Origin: Mactra quadrangularis
Lineage: Eukaryota; Mollusca; Bivalvia; Venerida; Mactridae
Assembly: GCA_025267735.1 (NCBI GenBank)
Contig: CM046311.1
Span: 24,016,020-24,080,019 of the forward strand
Length of the DNA stretch: 64,000 nucleotides
Direction of reading: 5' to 3'
Shown: in pieces, positions 32,343-44,600 of the stretch
Position numbering within the stretch: position 1 is the first letter of the stretch
How the letters are laid out: each line of letters opens with the position of its first letter
Translations under genes and position numbers: made by a program
The notes under the pieces: model-generated
Seen by the model: the letters and a program-made list of their open reading frames with translations, nothing else
Databases searched by the model: none
Told to the model about the DNA's origin: nothing

Positions 32343-35300
32343 GTTCGGTATTAAAATAAAGCATCTGTTTTTTTATATTTATATTGCAAATTTATTCAGA
32401 GTTCCATATACCTTATATTTTGACAAATGTGTTGATATACAATGTACTCATACATGATAATTCCATCACTTTAACAATTTAATGTCTACAGATTTGTGAA
32501 ATCGGATTTGTCTAGCTTCAAGAATCAAGTCGAGTGCACTTTGTTCATGAACTACCTATTAACCATGTTATAACACACACTCAGTATATGGAATTTTGAG
32601 AATCTTTCCACGCTAACAGAAAAACTAACAGAATTTGATTGATTAAACATTAAGTTTGTTAAAGGTACTCATTCACAAATTTCAACTTAAATATCAACTT
32701 TTTCTCAAACTATCAAACCATATGGAAACATTTTTGGAAGCAGGTAAGTTGTGTTCTGATAATGACAGTTTTAGTGCAAATTGACATACAATTAGAAGTG
32801 ATGGTGTTACATGTAGTAAATAGCTACCCTGTATGTTACGGTATAGACACTTTTAGTGCATTTTTATGACTTTTATTGTATATTTCTTGCAACATAATAG
32901 ATCAGTTTGTCTTAAAATCATAAGAATTAATTTTTCGACACAATTACAGACACTGAATGGTATTTTGAAATTACAGAAAAAATAAAATAAATCTGTGAAC
33001 TAGTACCTTTCAGACGAATTATCATATTGCGTGTCAGTGAAATTAAACAATCTTCCCATTCTCATTCCAGATTTTCAAGTGAATCTTCAATCCTCATCAT
33101 CATCGCCACCATCAACCACAGTTTCCATGACAACAACACAACACTACACTGAATCAACGACAACGGCATTACAAACATCTAATCCCACTACAGATCAAAC
33201 GCAAGTGACGTGCGAATCATGTGACGTCAGCGAAACGTGTGTGACGAAAACATGTTCGAAAGATGAATCATATTGTATAAATTTTATAGAAATTGATAAG
33301 AACGGCAGTGTGACGGTACTTAAAAAAGGGTAACGTGTTTCATTACTTTTCATCAGTTTGGGGAATCACGAGGTCTATATGGTTCTTAAAACCTTATTAC
33401 CTGGAAGTTCTTCCAAAAATCTCTCGACTAGTTCAAAACCTCGAGGTGAATCTAGAAAACTAGAACCGTTGTGGGGTTGAGAGAACTACTGCTAGGAAGA
33501 GAATTTTGTGCTGCTTAGACTGCACTTGGTCTGATAAAAATCGGTTACGCATATATGTCATTTACCTTGTCTTTTTCATATAAAGTTGTTGATCTGGTCG
33601 TCATTTTAGCCGTGTTAGGAACCATATAGGTCACGTGATTCGCCACATTGTTTCATTAAAACAAAACTTGCCTTGGGTGTCTTCAAATATTATACAAGAG
33701 GGCCATGGTGGCCCTTTATCGCTCACCTGAGTATCCAGGATGGCCCATGTTCGAACTCATCCAAGCTATTACCTAGACGAGCATCTTGACCAAGTTTGAT
33801 GACAAATGAGTTAAAATTATGACAACTAGAGTGTTCACAGGTTTTTTCCATATTTGGACTATGTGACCTAGTTTTTGACCCCAGGTGACCCATATTCATA
33901 GTTGACCTAAAAATTATCAAAACAATCTTTCAAACCAATTTTCATGATATTTCGATTAAAACAGTAGCCACTACAGTGTTGACAAGGTTTTTCTATTTTC
34001 AGCTCCTGTGACTTAGTTTTTCATCCGAGATGAATTATGTTCGAACTCATCCGAGCAATCACCTAGTCAAACATCCTCACAAAGTTTGAAAAGAATTGGG
34101 CATAAAATGTAATCACTACAGTGTTCACAAACAATTGTGGACAGACGACGGACGCCGGACATTCAATGTTCGTAAAAGTTCACCCTGGGCAATAGCTGAT
34201 TAGTTGAAATCTGCGATTGAGTACCTCTGAAGTTGTATTTATATTTATAATGCCATATAAAATTATTCGTATCATAATTCGAATTTTCATGTTGTATATC
34301 ACCATATAAAGTGTTATATACTTAAAGTATTCTTGTTCCAGATGTGCCAACTATTTAGAATGTAAATTTGATCATTCAAGTCAAGGATGTATCTATTCTG
34401 ATGGCAAGGCTAGTGGTTATCAAACTTGTGAGTTGTGTTGTAAAGCTACCAATAACTCAGAACCATGTAACAAGAATGCAAAACCCACTAATATAGAGTG
34501 GTTTGGTGGTGAGTACATTGTAAATACACGTATTTAGTACATCAATCTGATAAAACCCCGATCTAAAATTGTCCTCTAGCCTACTCGCTAATTTAAATCT
34601 GGTCGTTTTCTTACGAGGGTCACGTTCAGGTGACTTCTCATTATAATATTCATGACGAAATTGTTATGTTTAGTAACTTCTTTACATCGTCTACGTCACA
34701 CAATTTGAAATGAGCCGTCCAATCGTAAACTGTGAATTAAACCGCTGTTTAATTAGCTCGCAAACCTTGGTCTAAAAATAGAAATTACGAAATCAAAATG
34801 CTATTTATAGTGTTTCGTCTAGATGAAAGCTTTGCATTGATTGGTCGACATAAAGGTTATCTCGACGTGACCCTCAAATAAGACCTTAGAGATCCTGTAC
34901 GACAACGATCTGCAGGATATATGTTTACGGAGATTGTTAGTATAAATATACAGTGTATATTAAGAGCTGTTTCTATGAAGTGTAAAACTGATGCGTTTTC
35001 CGCGACTTTATTCGACGCCGATTTCACGTGAAACAAGACGTCGCCAAAGAGTTGAATGAAGAATCCATGAACTGTAAATGTTCAATGAAATGTTGTATAC
35101 ATTAAAAGAATTTTAAAAAATAGTATCATGAAGTTTTAACTTTTTTCAACGTTAGATACCTTTTGTTGTATTTCAACATTATTACTGTCTAGTTGATTGA
35201 GGTAATCATTGCCTTTGAGTTAAACTATTTTTATATTATTCACATTATCAGATACCACATCTACAGTAAGCACTACAGAATTAACATCTACATCACCCAC

Positions 35301-38300
35301 AACATCTACTCTATCAAGAACTTCATTCACTACTACAGCGGAGACAACAGTGGTTTCAACTACACTGTCACCTTCATCAACAACGTCACAACCTACTGAG
35401 CTAACTACCAAGTCAATCACAGAGTTGACATCGTCAACAACAACAGAACTAACGTCAACCGACAACGTTATATCAGAGAGTTCATCTACAGTGGCTTCGA
35501 CAATGGACACATCTGGTTTGATTTTCTCTGCTACATCTAACCCAACCACACAAACATTAGATACCTTTTCAACTGTGGAACCAACAACGACAATATCCAC
35601 TCCAATAAGTTCTGATTCCTCTACCTTTACATCATTGGATTCAACATCAGATTCTGATCTTACTACGTCTAGTGATTTAGAGACACCGTCAACAGCTGAC
35701 CTCTTCACTTCATCTACAAGTAAACCCTCCACAGGCTTAAATATTCTGTTTACACCATCTCCTAAGAATACGACGACCCCTCGTTTGACATCAACTGTTA
35801 TAAAGACAACAACTAAGAAGCAACCATTAACTCTCAGTCCAAAAATAAGTAAGTAAATATTTAAAAAAATAGATTCAAACGTTTGAATTGAGAAAGACAA
35901 ATATTTACCATGCACTTATTTATAATGATTATTTATTGTGATAGTTGTGATTCTATGTATTTTACTTTGTTTACGCTATGCCAAATAAATTCTTTTTTTG
36001 GTCTATTAAGTTGTACATGTTTGTCAATACATTGTAATTATTGTTGAATTTTCAAATAAATTGATGAATATCAATTCTGTCAACGTTTATCGATTCAAAT
36101 CATTCATGAGCTAACGTGCTTGTCACACAGTGTTATTCTGAATATTTTAGATTTCCGAATTCATTTTAATTGAATATTTACCTGATATATGTTTTTCTTT
36201 GAGATGCATTTGATCTCCAGATGCTACTTGTAGTCTGGTTAAAAGGTGTTTACCCTTTAGCCTACTTTTTGGTTTGTATATTACCTTGTGCATGTTTAGT
36301 GTTCCTTGGAGAAAGTTTTTTTGATGATGCTTGCTGGTTTTTTTTTCAAATTATCTTCCCCTTTAAGTCGACTATTCAGAGATCAGTTGAATAGCTTAAT
36401 GTTAATTTTGACTGTATTATGGTCCCTTTATATTTAGAAAGAAATATTTTGGTTAAGATTTTTAGTGCAACATTTTATCTTTACAACTTCTAAAGTTATT
36501 CACTTGAAACTTCACACATGTTTATGTGGTTACCAATGGACGTGAATTTGGACGTCAAATACTAAGTTGAACAACTCTTGAATGAATTTCGACTGAATTA
36601 TGGCCCTTTTATACTTAGAAGTTTTGCATGAAAATTTGAAATTAATAATGTAAATTTCACTACGATCTCAATTGGATTTCATGTGCATGATTGATTGTGT
36701 TTACGAGCACCCCGAGAAGTGGAGCGCGCTGTACTTTGACTGCTCTTTTTATTTCTCTACATGGTTGCTCTTTGACCGAACTCATTAAATAACAACAATG
36801 AAAAAGTACATTTACATGTTATTTATTTCAGCTATTTGTGACACATGTTCACATGGTGAAGCTTTGTGTGAAATTTTACATGAACCAACTAATTGTGAAC
36901 CACCTAATAATTATTGCATAAACAAGATAGTCAATAAAAGAAATGGTGATAGAGATGTCAATAGATTGTAAGTATAATATTTCATCGTCCTCAGAATCAG
37001 GGCTCCAATTTAAGCTTGCATACTCGCAAATTGCGAGCGGGTTTTGAAAATTGCGAGTAACTTTAATTATAACACAAATTTTCGCGAATTGAAATCAACG
37101 CAAAAATATTACTGTCTGAACTAATGACGCTCTAGTCAGCTTAGAAACGGCCAGATAGATTGATAGTATCAATTAAAGATTCCCCTTAAAGACATGTTCG
37201 ATACCTTTTGTTTATTCCACAATAGCGCCCTTGTTCCATGCATAGTTAAATAATTTTATTATAGTTCTATGTTGTTAAATTCTAGCCCTGCGGACTCAGA
37301 ACGCTCACAATTATCTAGTGGTGAATATGTCATTTTTGAGAGTAAATAGTATCCTTTTATCACAGACTGTCTGTGACATAGTACGCAAATAATTATGCAA
37401 AGTTATATATATATATACATGTATTATTATGCATTTTACGATAAAAATTGTTTAATTAAAACTTTTTTTGAATTTTTTGGCATTGTAATTAATTATGATG
37501 TCAATGTGAATTTAGTGTTGTTTTGTGAACAGTGTTACATAATTTAGATTATATCATGCGTTATATTTTTTCACATGTTATGACATAATCAGATGTTTGT
37601 TCATTTCACTTTTAATAATTGCCAGGTTATATATCAGGCCACAACAAATTGATCATATATTCTATGGATTCGCTCGCACCTTAATTTTGACGGTTTTTAC
37701 AAAAAAATATTTTTATTTCCTCGCTCGCTCATAAAAATTTGGTCAAACCGCTATATAAAGCAAGTGAATAAAGATTTTTTTAATTTTTTTTTCTTCGCTC
37801 GCTCGCCCCATTTTTTTTCCAGAAAAATCCATAGAACATATGATCAACTTGTTGTGGCCTCACGGCAAACCATACCACATGAGAATATCATAATGGGATA
37901 TCTATCAACGTCACATATCGTGTTTTTATCCTGTGACATTTATATAAATTTCTATTAGCAGCGACCGTGGCGTAGTGGTAAGCATGTCTGACTTCGAATC
38001 CGAAGATCGCGGGTTCGAGCCCGGTCGCGGTAGGTCATACCCTATACATGAGTTGTCTGCCTCGTGGTTGGGTAAGTTAGTACTGGTGATAGAAAAGTGT
38101 CCAGGAAACCTATAGTACGAAGAGCTTGCCGTCGTATATATACGACCTAAATAATAATGTGTTGAATACGACGTTAAAACCAATAAAAAATAATTTTGAA
38201 ATGATTATTTATTATGTCACTTGTGACATTTATATTTATTTCATATGTGGTAATTTTATCATTGATATCAATATTTATTTCAGATGTTGTAACTTTGTGA

Positions 38301-39021
38301 CATCTCTATTTATTTCAGATGAGGAAATTTTATAGTGTGACATCTCTATTTATTTCAGATGAGGAAATTTTATAGTGTGACATCTCTATTTATTTCAGAT
38401 GAGGAAATTTTATAGTGTGACATCTCTATTTATTTCAGATGAGGAAATTTTATAGTGTGACATCTCTATTTATTTCAGATGAGGAAATTTTATAGTGTGA
38501 CATCTCTATTTATTTCAGATGAGGAAATTTTATAGTGTGACATCTCTATTTATTTCAGATGAGGAAATTTTATAGTGTGTCATCTCTATTTATTTCAGAT
38601 GAGGAAATTTTATAGTGTGACATCAATATTTATTTTGTTGTGATACTTTTATAATGTGACATCTGTTTTTATTTCATATGTGATAATTTTACTATTTGAC
38701 ATCTATATATATTTAAGATGTGGCAATTTTATCATTTGATATCAATATTTATTTCAGATGTGGTAACTTTTATATTGTGACATCTGTATTTGTTTTGTTG
38801 TGATAAATTTATATTGAGACATTTGTATTTATTTCAGATGTGGTGATTTTAATATGTGTTACACAGATTGGTTTCTAGGATCATCAGATAATGATAAATG
38901 TAGAAGTTATGATGAGAATAATGTTGTCACATTAGATTTCTCCTGTACATTTTGTTGTACAACTGATGGTTGTAACGCTAAGTTGAGACCGGATGACAAT
39001 ACTTTATACACAGCTGTATAA
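30257..39021 (+). CDS. Secreted multi-domain Ly6/uPAR (three-finger) and mucin-like protein, seven exons
   Basis: Exons 30257-30395, 32140-32342, 33071-33329, 34342-34508, 35252-35848, 36832-36967 and 38838-39021 all have AG/GT borders and join in frame (phases 1-2-1-2-1-1-2) to about 561 residues and a TAA at 39019-39021. Each of three domains has 12 shared cysteines, C-x5-C just after the internal intron, and a closing CC...CN (CCTTDGCN in the last), the Ly6/uPAR signature. A Thr/Ser/Pro-rich exon separates domains 2 and 3. There is no C-terminal hydrophobic tail, so GPI anchoring is unlikely and secretion is inferred. Ly6 proteins bind protein partners outside the cell. The partner here is unknown. 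The start exon is uncertain (see 29509). Confidence 0.9.
31843..32078 (-). mobile_element. SINE copy in the domain-1 intron
   Basis: Same family as 10360, reversed: the tRNA-like head is at 31990-32078 (B-box complement GGGAATCGAACCC) and the body runs to about 31843. The tail is shortened. It sits 61 bp before the exon at 32140, close to the branch-point region. Confidence 0.88.
33071..34508 (+). CDS. Ser/Thr linker and Ly6-like domain 2 (two exons)
   Basis: Exon 33071-33329 begins with about 45 residues rich in Ser, Thr and Pro (TTTVSMTTT-like), then the domain start CESCDVSETC. After a phase-2 intron, exon 34342-34508 gives GCANYLEC and ends ELCCKATNNSEPCNK, the standard CC...CN closure. 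Twelve cysteines in the shared spacing. Confidence 0.9.
33690..34195. repeat. Dispersed repeat with AGGGCCATGGTGGCCCT palindrome, intronic
   Basis: Begins with the palindrome near 33698 and 'tatcgctcacctga'. Sub-blocks containing 'gacctagtttttgacccc' and 'tgttcgaactcatccga' are repeated, and it closes with 'acagacgacggacgccggac'. I know this type as a very common bivalve repeat, which supports the host assignment. A - strand frame at 33723-33920 is part of it. Confidence 0.75.
34604..34886. mobile_element. Possible MITE with GAGGGTCACGT ends, intronic
   Basis: 'acgagggtcacgttcaggtg' at about 34613 faces 'cgacgtgaccctcaaataag' at about 34862. About 280 bp long. A one-sided relative lies at 14650. 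Confidence 0.45.
35252..35848 (+). CDS. Mucin-like Ser/Thr-rich exon of the Ly6 gene
   Basis: 199 codons dominated by Thr and Ser with scattered Pro, Leu and Glu and no cysteine. Typical runs are TTSTVSTTELTSTSPTTST and TTTISTPISSDSS. It is bounded by phase-1 introns on both sides, so it can be gained, lost or alternatively skipped without a frameshift. It probably forms an extended O-glycosylated spacer holding domain 3 away from domains 1 and 2. Ends PLTLSPKI before the donor GTAAGT at 35849. Confidence 0.88.
35849..36831. other. Intron between mucin exon and domain 3
   Basis: AT-rich intron with normal splice ends (GTAAGT and TTTATTTCAG). Part of it (36420-36680) contains two similar blocks ('attatggtccctttatattt' and 'attatggcccttttatactt'), probably a diverged repeat. 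No second gene seen. Confidence 0.5.
36832..39021 (+). CDS. Ly6-like domain 3 (two exons) and C-terminus
   Basis: Exon 36832-36967 gives ICDTCSHGEALC through the internal NYC. Exon 38838-39021 gives CGDFNMC, then FSCTFCCTTDGCNAK and a short polar tail ending in the stop. The 1.87-kb intron between the halves holds a hAT-like MITE, an Arg-type SINE and a minisatellite of copied acceptor sites. The true acceptor is the last TTTATTTCAG, at 38828-38837. Confidence 0.9.
36998..37290. mobile_element. hAT-type MITE in the last intron
   Basis: Starts CAGGGCTCCAATTTAAGC and ends TCTAGCCCTG. The interior matches 63277-63642 ('catactcgcaaattgcgag', 'ccagatagattg'). The terminal CAGGGCTC is typical of hAT ends. 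A clean target duplication is not visible here. Confidence 0.75.
37967..38190 (+). mobile_element. tRNA-Arg-like SINE in the last intron
   Basis: GCGACCGTGG...GGTCGC pairs as an acceptor stem. The loop CTTCGAA carries TCG (Arg). The T-arm region is GGTTCGAGCCC with one apparent base missing. A roughly 110-bp body and 'acgttaaaacc' tail follow. A third SINE type, unrelated in head to the 10360 family. The stem defects make a functional tRNA unlikely. Confidence 0.75.
38219..38836. repeat. 40-bp intronic minisatellite made of copied 3' splice sites
   Basis: The unit TGTGACATCTCTATTTATTT followed by CAGATGAGGAAATTTTATAG repeats eight times almost without change (about 38300-38620), with more diverged copies on both sides. 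Each near-perfect unit contains TTTATTTCAG|ATG, the same string as the true acceptor at 38828-38837. Using any of the eight would add TTA then TGA, an immediate stop. Older copies at the edges read TGTGGTAA or TGTTGTAA, closer to the real exon start TGTGGTGAT. Confidence 0.93.
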
Positions 39022-39104
39022 TTTATAGGATAACTTTAGTTTATACTGTGCTGTCTGATTGTCCGAAGTTTTATATTTTATACACTTATTTGTGGTAGTT
39101 ATAC

Positions 39105-39841
39105 GGCACGTTCCATTAGGCGTTCGCTAGCAGGTGTTCTATATAACAGGGATTTGTAACAAAAGTGATTTTTTGAATTTTCTCGGTCGTCGCTGTCTAT
39201 CCTGGCTGAAGCAGGCTGTACAAACTATTCCAGAGTTTAAAAACTTGATTTATGTTTTTGTACATATCTTTCATGCAACTTGTGAATGTTTCTGAAGTTT
39301 TTGACAAAGCATAGTTGCAATTATGACCGAAAAATTGACTTTAGGTAAGTAAAATGGGGCTAAAAATGGCAGATCGGCGGGAAAATGCACTATTTTGTTT
39401 TCCGTATTGGCCAAAATAATAGCGACGTCAGTGAAATTTGATGAAAATCTATAACATTTACTTATCCTTACAAATCCCTGTTATATAAAATCCCTGTCGC
39501 TATCTAGCACTTTTTGAAATCGATTTTTGTAGCTAGCATAAGAGGTCTATGGAACGGTTTGCTTCAAGCTAGCAAATCAAAGATGGCGATTTTCTCAAAC
39601 AAAAAGTTCAGAATTGTAACAAATGAAAAATATTGAAATTATTTATCACCATGATTATTCTTTTTTTCTACTTTGACGAAATGTATGCATTAAATAAAAT
39701 GTATATCAGTTCCGATTGATACGGCTAGCAAGAAAAAAAACTATCGCTAGCTAGCAATTCAATTTGCTCGATCATAGCAGACCGTTTAATAGGAAATCGC
39801 TACATAGCGTTAGCTAGCGATCGCCTTGCAGAACGTGCCCC
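39105..39841. mobile_element. Non-autonomous element downstream of the Ly6 gene
   Basis: Starts GGCACGTTCCATTAGGCG and then TTCGCTAGC. Ends GCTAGCGATCGCC and then GCAGAACGTGCC. About 737 bp, with no transposase. An AATAAA at about 39695 inside it could serve as a polyadenylation signal if the 3' UTR runs that far (inference). Confidence 0.75.
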
Positions 39842-40077
39842 TACTCTATAAACTTCTCTGATATTGAACGGAAAGTAAAACTTAATGTGCTATGGTAAAG
39901 AAAATGACAAAACAAGTTTAGTGTGTTTATCATTAAAACTATAGAAGATTTATGCCTCAACGAATTGATTCGTACGTTTTCTTACACATTTATTTACCAA
40001 GAGAAAAAATAAGGAATAAATAATATGGACTTTCGTATAGAAAAACATTTAGTGTGAATTATAAAATACTTTATATC
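39842..40077. other. Short spacer
   Basis: Nothing recognised. Confidence 0.4.
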
Positions 40078-40748
40078 CAGTCAAGGGACATAAATGAGTT
40101 TCCACTCTAAATCATGTTATTCTCTATTTTGACAATATTGTTGACATTTAACCTTGACATTTAAACTCAAAATCAAAGTAGTTTCAAAGTTCTCGAAGAT
40201 AAGGACTATATCATGTAGAAGTATTAAGTCCGACTTTAATTCTGCCTAAGTTTGTCGACGACATAGTTATATCATCCGAAATAACACACTGTCCATCATT
40301 TAGTTGTTTTCGGTCCTCGACCACTTCAAGGAAGATTTTCAATATTTAAGCGATCAGCAAATCTCTTCAGAATGTTAGAAACTGTTATTTCTTGAAATTT
40401 TCTGCTCGATAATTCTTGTTCTGATTAATTTATATTTATACTCTTTAATTCCACCTTACGGTGATTTATATACATGTACATATATGGTTGAATATTGAAT
40501 TTTACCGTTAGGGGTCAATGTTTACCGTGTCGCGCCATGTAAACTTTTTGCAGACGTAAACAAGGGAAGGATAATTAATTAGTACTATGTTTGATTAAGA
40601 TCGATCTAATGAACATCACATTATTCTCTCTTACATTTTAAATTTAATTAGAAAGAATAACAACGTCGCAAAAAGTGAGATTATGCACGGAACTTTAATA
40701 AACATTAGTCATTTGTTTCGGGAACTCATTTATGTCCCTTGACTGTAG
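40078..40748. mobile_element. MITE with CAGTCAAGGGACATAAATGA ends
   Basis: The 24-bp left end at 40078 is repeated in complement at 40723-40746 (TCATTTATGTCCCTTGACTG). The interior is AT-rich, with no coding capacity. The palindromic 'tagtcaaggga' start resembles Tc1/mariner-type MITEs (inference). Confidence 0.8.
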
Positions 40749-41086
40749 TGTTGATTTGTCAAATTTGTCACTTATATTATATTGATGCATTTTTATCACG
40801 AACATTTATATATAAAATCTACATTTAATGTGTTACTAACATAAATTTATTCCATTCCTTACTATCGTTTTCATAATGACTTATGTCGTTAGCAAAGAAC
40901 TACTAAGTTCGCTGACTCTTACTAAAGCCTCGGATCATGGAAGTCTTTTCTATTAGTGCTGTATAATGGTGGTCCTGAGCATTCAGTATAGCTCTGATCA
41001 AGAACAGTTAGATTTTGTGAGAAATAACAGCATTTTGTCCTCAAAAAATTCATAACTTTTTTGTTTTTTTGTTTGTTTGTTTTGTT

Positions 41087-41374
41087 GGGTTTAACGCCGT
41101 GGCAACACGTTGTACAGGTTATATCAAGGCGGTCAGTCACTGTTCCGGGAAAGGCCAAATCTCTGGATATAGCTGTTAACCAACTACTGGGTGCATACTT
41201 TCGTCAGTGAATGACAACTGTCCTACATGATTTACAATCAGTGGTAGGAGGGAGAATGGCCGTAAAATTATTTCATGACCAAACTTCACGATAGTATGCT
41301 CCTCCCGGGAATCGAACCCACGACCCCTTGTAGACTTGCGTGCTACAACTGAGATAGCCGGGCGACTGAGATCT
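41087..41374 (-). mobile_element. SINE copy (10360 family)
   Basis: Reverse orientation: 'gggtttaacgccgtggcaac' at the left, tRNA-like head with GGGAATCGAACCCACGACCC at about 41309, and A-box complement near 41355. Nearly full length, with T-rich sequence at the tail side. Confidence 0.92.
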
Positions 41375-41524
41375 TGTTTAATATGATTATGTTTTTGTTC
41401 TAATTTTGACTCTAAATATGGTGTAATCATATATTTAGTAGCTTTATGAAAAATATAGCAATATAACAGTTAATTCAGATTAAAAGTCAATTGAATTTAA
41501 AAAAGGGTAAATGTTGAGGGTTTT

Positions 41525-41686
41525 TCTGGTTCCCAGTCGTACTTTTACAGGTAAAAGGACCGCAGGCAAACCATGATGTAATGAATTAGTTATTGGATAA
41601 TCATGTTTTCAAATAAACATTTCTCACTACACATGCTGAAATCAAAGGATCATTGTACACAAATTATTATGAATACTTGTTTTTAG
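41525..41686 (+). mobile_element. Left half of a 488-bp element (TCTGGTTCCC family)
   Basis: Matches 50550-50710 from TCTGGTTCCCAGTCGTAC through 'catttctcactacacatgct'. The match breaks at 41686, where an inserted element begins, and resumes at 45381. Confidence 0.9.
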
Positions 41687-44600
41687 TTAGACCTTGAGCC
41701 AGTATATGACATTGCTCCCCCCCAGGGGGAATTTTCAAGGGTATGATTTTCTTAACCCATATGGAGGTGGGCATTCACTGATGAAAGTTTGCAAAGTTCT
41801 GTTGGGGCTTTACAGAGTTATGGGACTTTGAAATATCACCCATTCTCAATTTCTGGTCAAATTCATAACAGACCTTGAGCCAGTATATGACATTGCGGGG
41901 AATTTTCAATGGTATGATTTTCTTAACCCATATAATGGTAGGCATTCACTGATTAAAGTTTACAAAGATCTGTTGGGGCTTTACAGAGTTATAGGACTTT
42001 GCAATATCGCCCATTCTCATTTTCCGTTTAAACCATAAGTGCTTTTAAAGCAAATTTAAGACATTGCTCCTTCCTGGGAGTAATTATCTTTGGTATATTT
42101 TCAAACCCACATGAAAGTAACAGTTCACTGATAAAAAGTTTGCAAAGTTCTGTAGGGGTTTTACAGAGTTATGGGACTTTGAAATATCGCTCATTCTCAC
42201 TTTCCGGTAAAAACCATAAGTGCTTTTAAAGCCAATATATGACATCGCTCCTCCTGGGAGTAATTATCTATGGTATGATTATTAAACCCACATGGTAGTT
42301 GCAATTCACTCATAAAAGTTTGCTAAGTTCTGTTGGGGCTTTATAGAGTTCTGGGACTTTGAACTTCATGACCCCCTATGGCCATTTTCTATGCCAAAAA
42401 GTTCTTATTACTGTCCTCCGGTACTTTATTTCGACCCATCTTAATTACGAAACCATTTTGTTTTTGACAATGATTTGGATTTTGGGTTACCCTGTAAAGT
42501 CATTCCTGTGCATTTCCGATAGTAAGCAGTATGGTGATTTCTTAACACCAATATGTGAAGAGTCAGGGATTTTGAGGGACTCTTTTCATACCTCTTTTCA
42601 ACACTGAAAAATGGTGCTTTTTCCTATTACGTTCTTAGTTTAGTTTTGAAAATGTCGTTTTTTATAACAGACAGATTGGTGTCCCTTATTTCTTGCTTTT
42701 TCAAGAGAGTCACGTGACAGGTAGAGTACTTTCGTTTTGGCAAGACTAAAAATAGAAACAAATCAAATGCATCGTTTCTCTTTTCTCTTATGTCAGCCAT
42801 ATAGGAAATCTCCACTAGACATATTTTTATTTCTTGATTTTAATGATAACTTTCAGTTATTAATACAAGTTATACAAGATGGACAAATGAATAAAGTATT
42901 TACAGGAAGGGTCATTTGTTAGTCAGACTAAATAAATTTTACACATATTTGAATACAAGCACCAATTTTCTATGGTAACGTATTTTTCTATACGGATAAC
43001 ACTAATATTTTTTGTCTGTATTTGTATGTTGGTCTATGATTTAAGCACTTTAGCAAGGCAAAGGGTTGACACTGGAAATACATACCACAAAATGATAAAT
43101 TCAGAACGCCCATTCGCTCAAATATGACTTAAATTTTAGATCAACTTACGGAAAATTACAGAAATACATTTATAAACCTTGACACAATGACTTTCAAACT
43201 TGGAAAATCGAAAGAAACTTAAGTACCATAGCCGTGAGCAGTCAAAATGAATGAATACATTTTAAAAGTTTATATACTTAACTCACTGAAAAGTTCATAA
43301 TTATGAATGCCTAAAGAAATAAATAGGTAGTATCGTATTTTACAGCAACACTGTTTAAACTATCACATCCAAATTCTATCAGTCACACCCAGTGCAACAG
43401 TTTAAACATTTAATGGTAGCACAAACTATTTTCTATGTACTATGTCATATCTAAATACTGTTAATTATATCAATAATGATTGCCTTCGAAATTAAGTGAA
43501 AACATGTTAAAATAAAGAGTTAAAAAGGTTACGAATTAGTCTCAGAAAAGCATAGAAGATCAATTGTGCTCAAAGTTCATGTAGTAATTCACTTTGAAGT
43601 AAAAATGAAAACATTCTCCTAGATATTCCATGAGGTACTGGCACACTTATTTCATATAAAAAGTCATTTGTCACCCAATTTTACATACTCAAGGGTTTGC
43701 CATTGGATAAGAGATCGGTGTTGTTGCATGAACGATGTGTTTGCTTCCTTATCATTATCAATTTGTTGTACCATGCTTATGTACCATATTCCCTTAAATA
43801 TTTCTGCAAAAAATCTTCCGCAACATATTATAGTTTATCTACGACAGAAAATAAATTCCGATATAAATTATGCTGTTTGTGTTGTCAGGAATTACAACAA
43901 CCTGTGGTAACGTGTGTTTATAAAAGTCCAACTACATTATTTCGCTGCTGTTAAATTCAACAGACATGTTGTGTTCCTTTACACTCAAAGACATGATATA
44001 AAAGAAACATTCAGAACTTAAACGTTTCAAGTTTCCAAAAAAGCGAAACATTGTGAAACAAGCAAACAAACAAGCATCAACTATGATACATTTCATATGA
44101 AACATACCTTACCAAACGTAACGTGTGTTTCAATTCATAAAACCATGTTTTATTGAATAAGAAGCGAACAAAGGACGCTTTGGTTACATCTGAGATTTGG
44201 TTACATCTAGTAAGAATTGAAGTAACAAATGAATTGCAAAAATATCGATTTGAGTATTGCTATGAAGGATTCTATGCTTACATTGCATGCAATGGTTAAA
44301 AAGTCTTCATAGTTTAATTTATCAAAGCCATTGAGACGCACACAGTTTCATGTTGTTGTTTTTCAGTCTGGTTGAAGATGTCATATATTTTTCAATGAGA
44401 TAATAACGACTTTATTTATTGTGGATTACTTTTTTGGTGTAAACCAATTTTCAATATGTCATCGTTGAACCCTTCGCCGCATTGTAAGATCGGTATATCA
44501 TTTTAACGGTAACGTATGTTACATCACGTATGTTACATTTGATACTTTAGACAGCATTATCGCTAGACGATCCTGAGGAATGGCAAAAGTAGTAATCATA

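Noticed and set aside
35220..35915. 231-codon open frame on the - strand, Val/Asp-rich
   Set aside because: It is the exact antisense of the Ser/Thr-rich mucin exon (ACA/TCA codons read as TGT/TGA-free Val/Asp codons). The + strand frame has splice sites and matching phases.
37967..38037. Possible functional tRNA-Arg(TCG)
   Set aside because: The acceptor stem pairs, but the anticodon stem has a mismatch, the T-arm is out of register by one base, and a SINE-type body and tail follow. Better explained as a tRNA-derived SINE.
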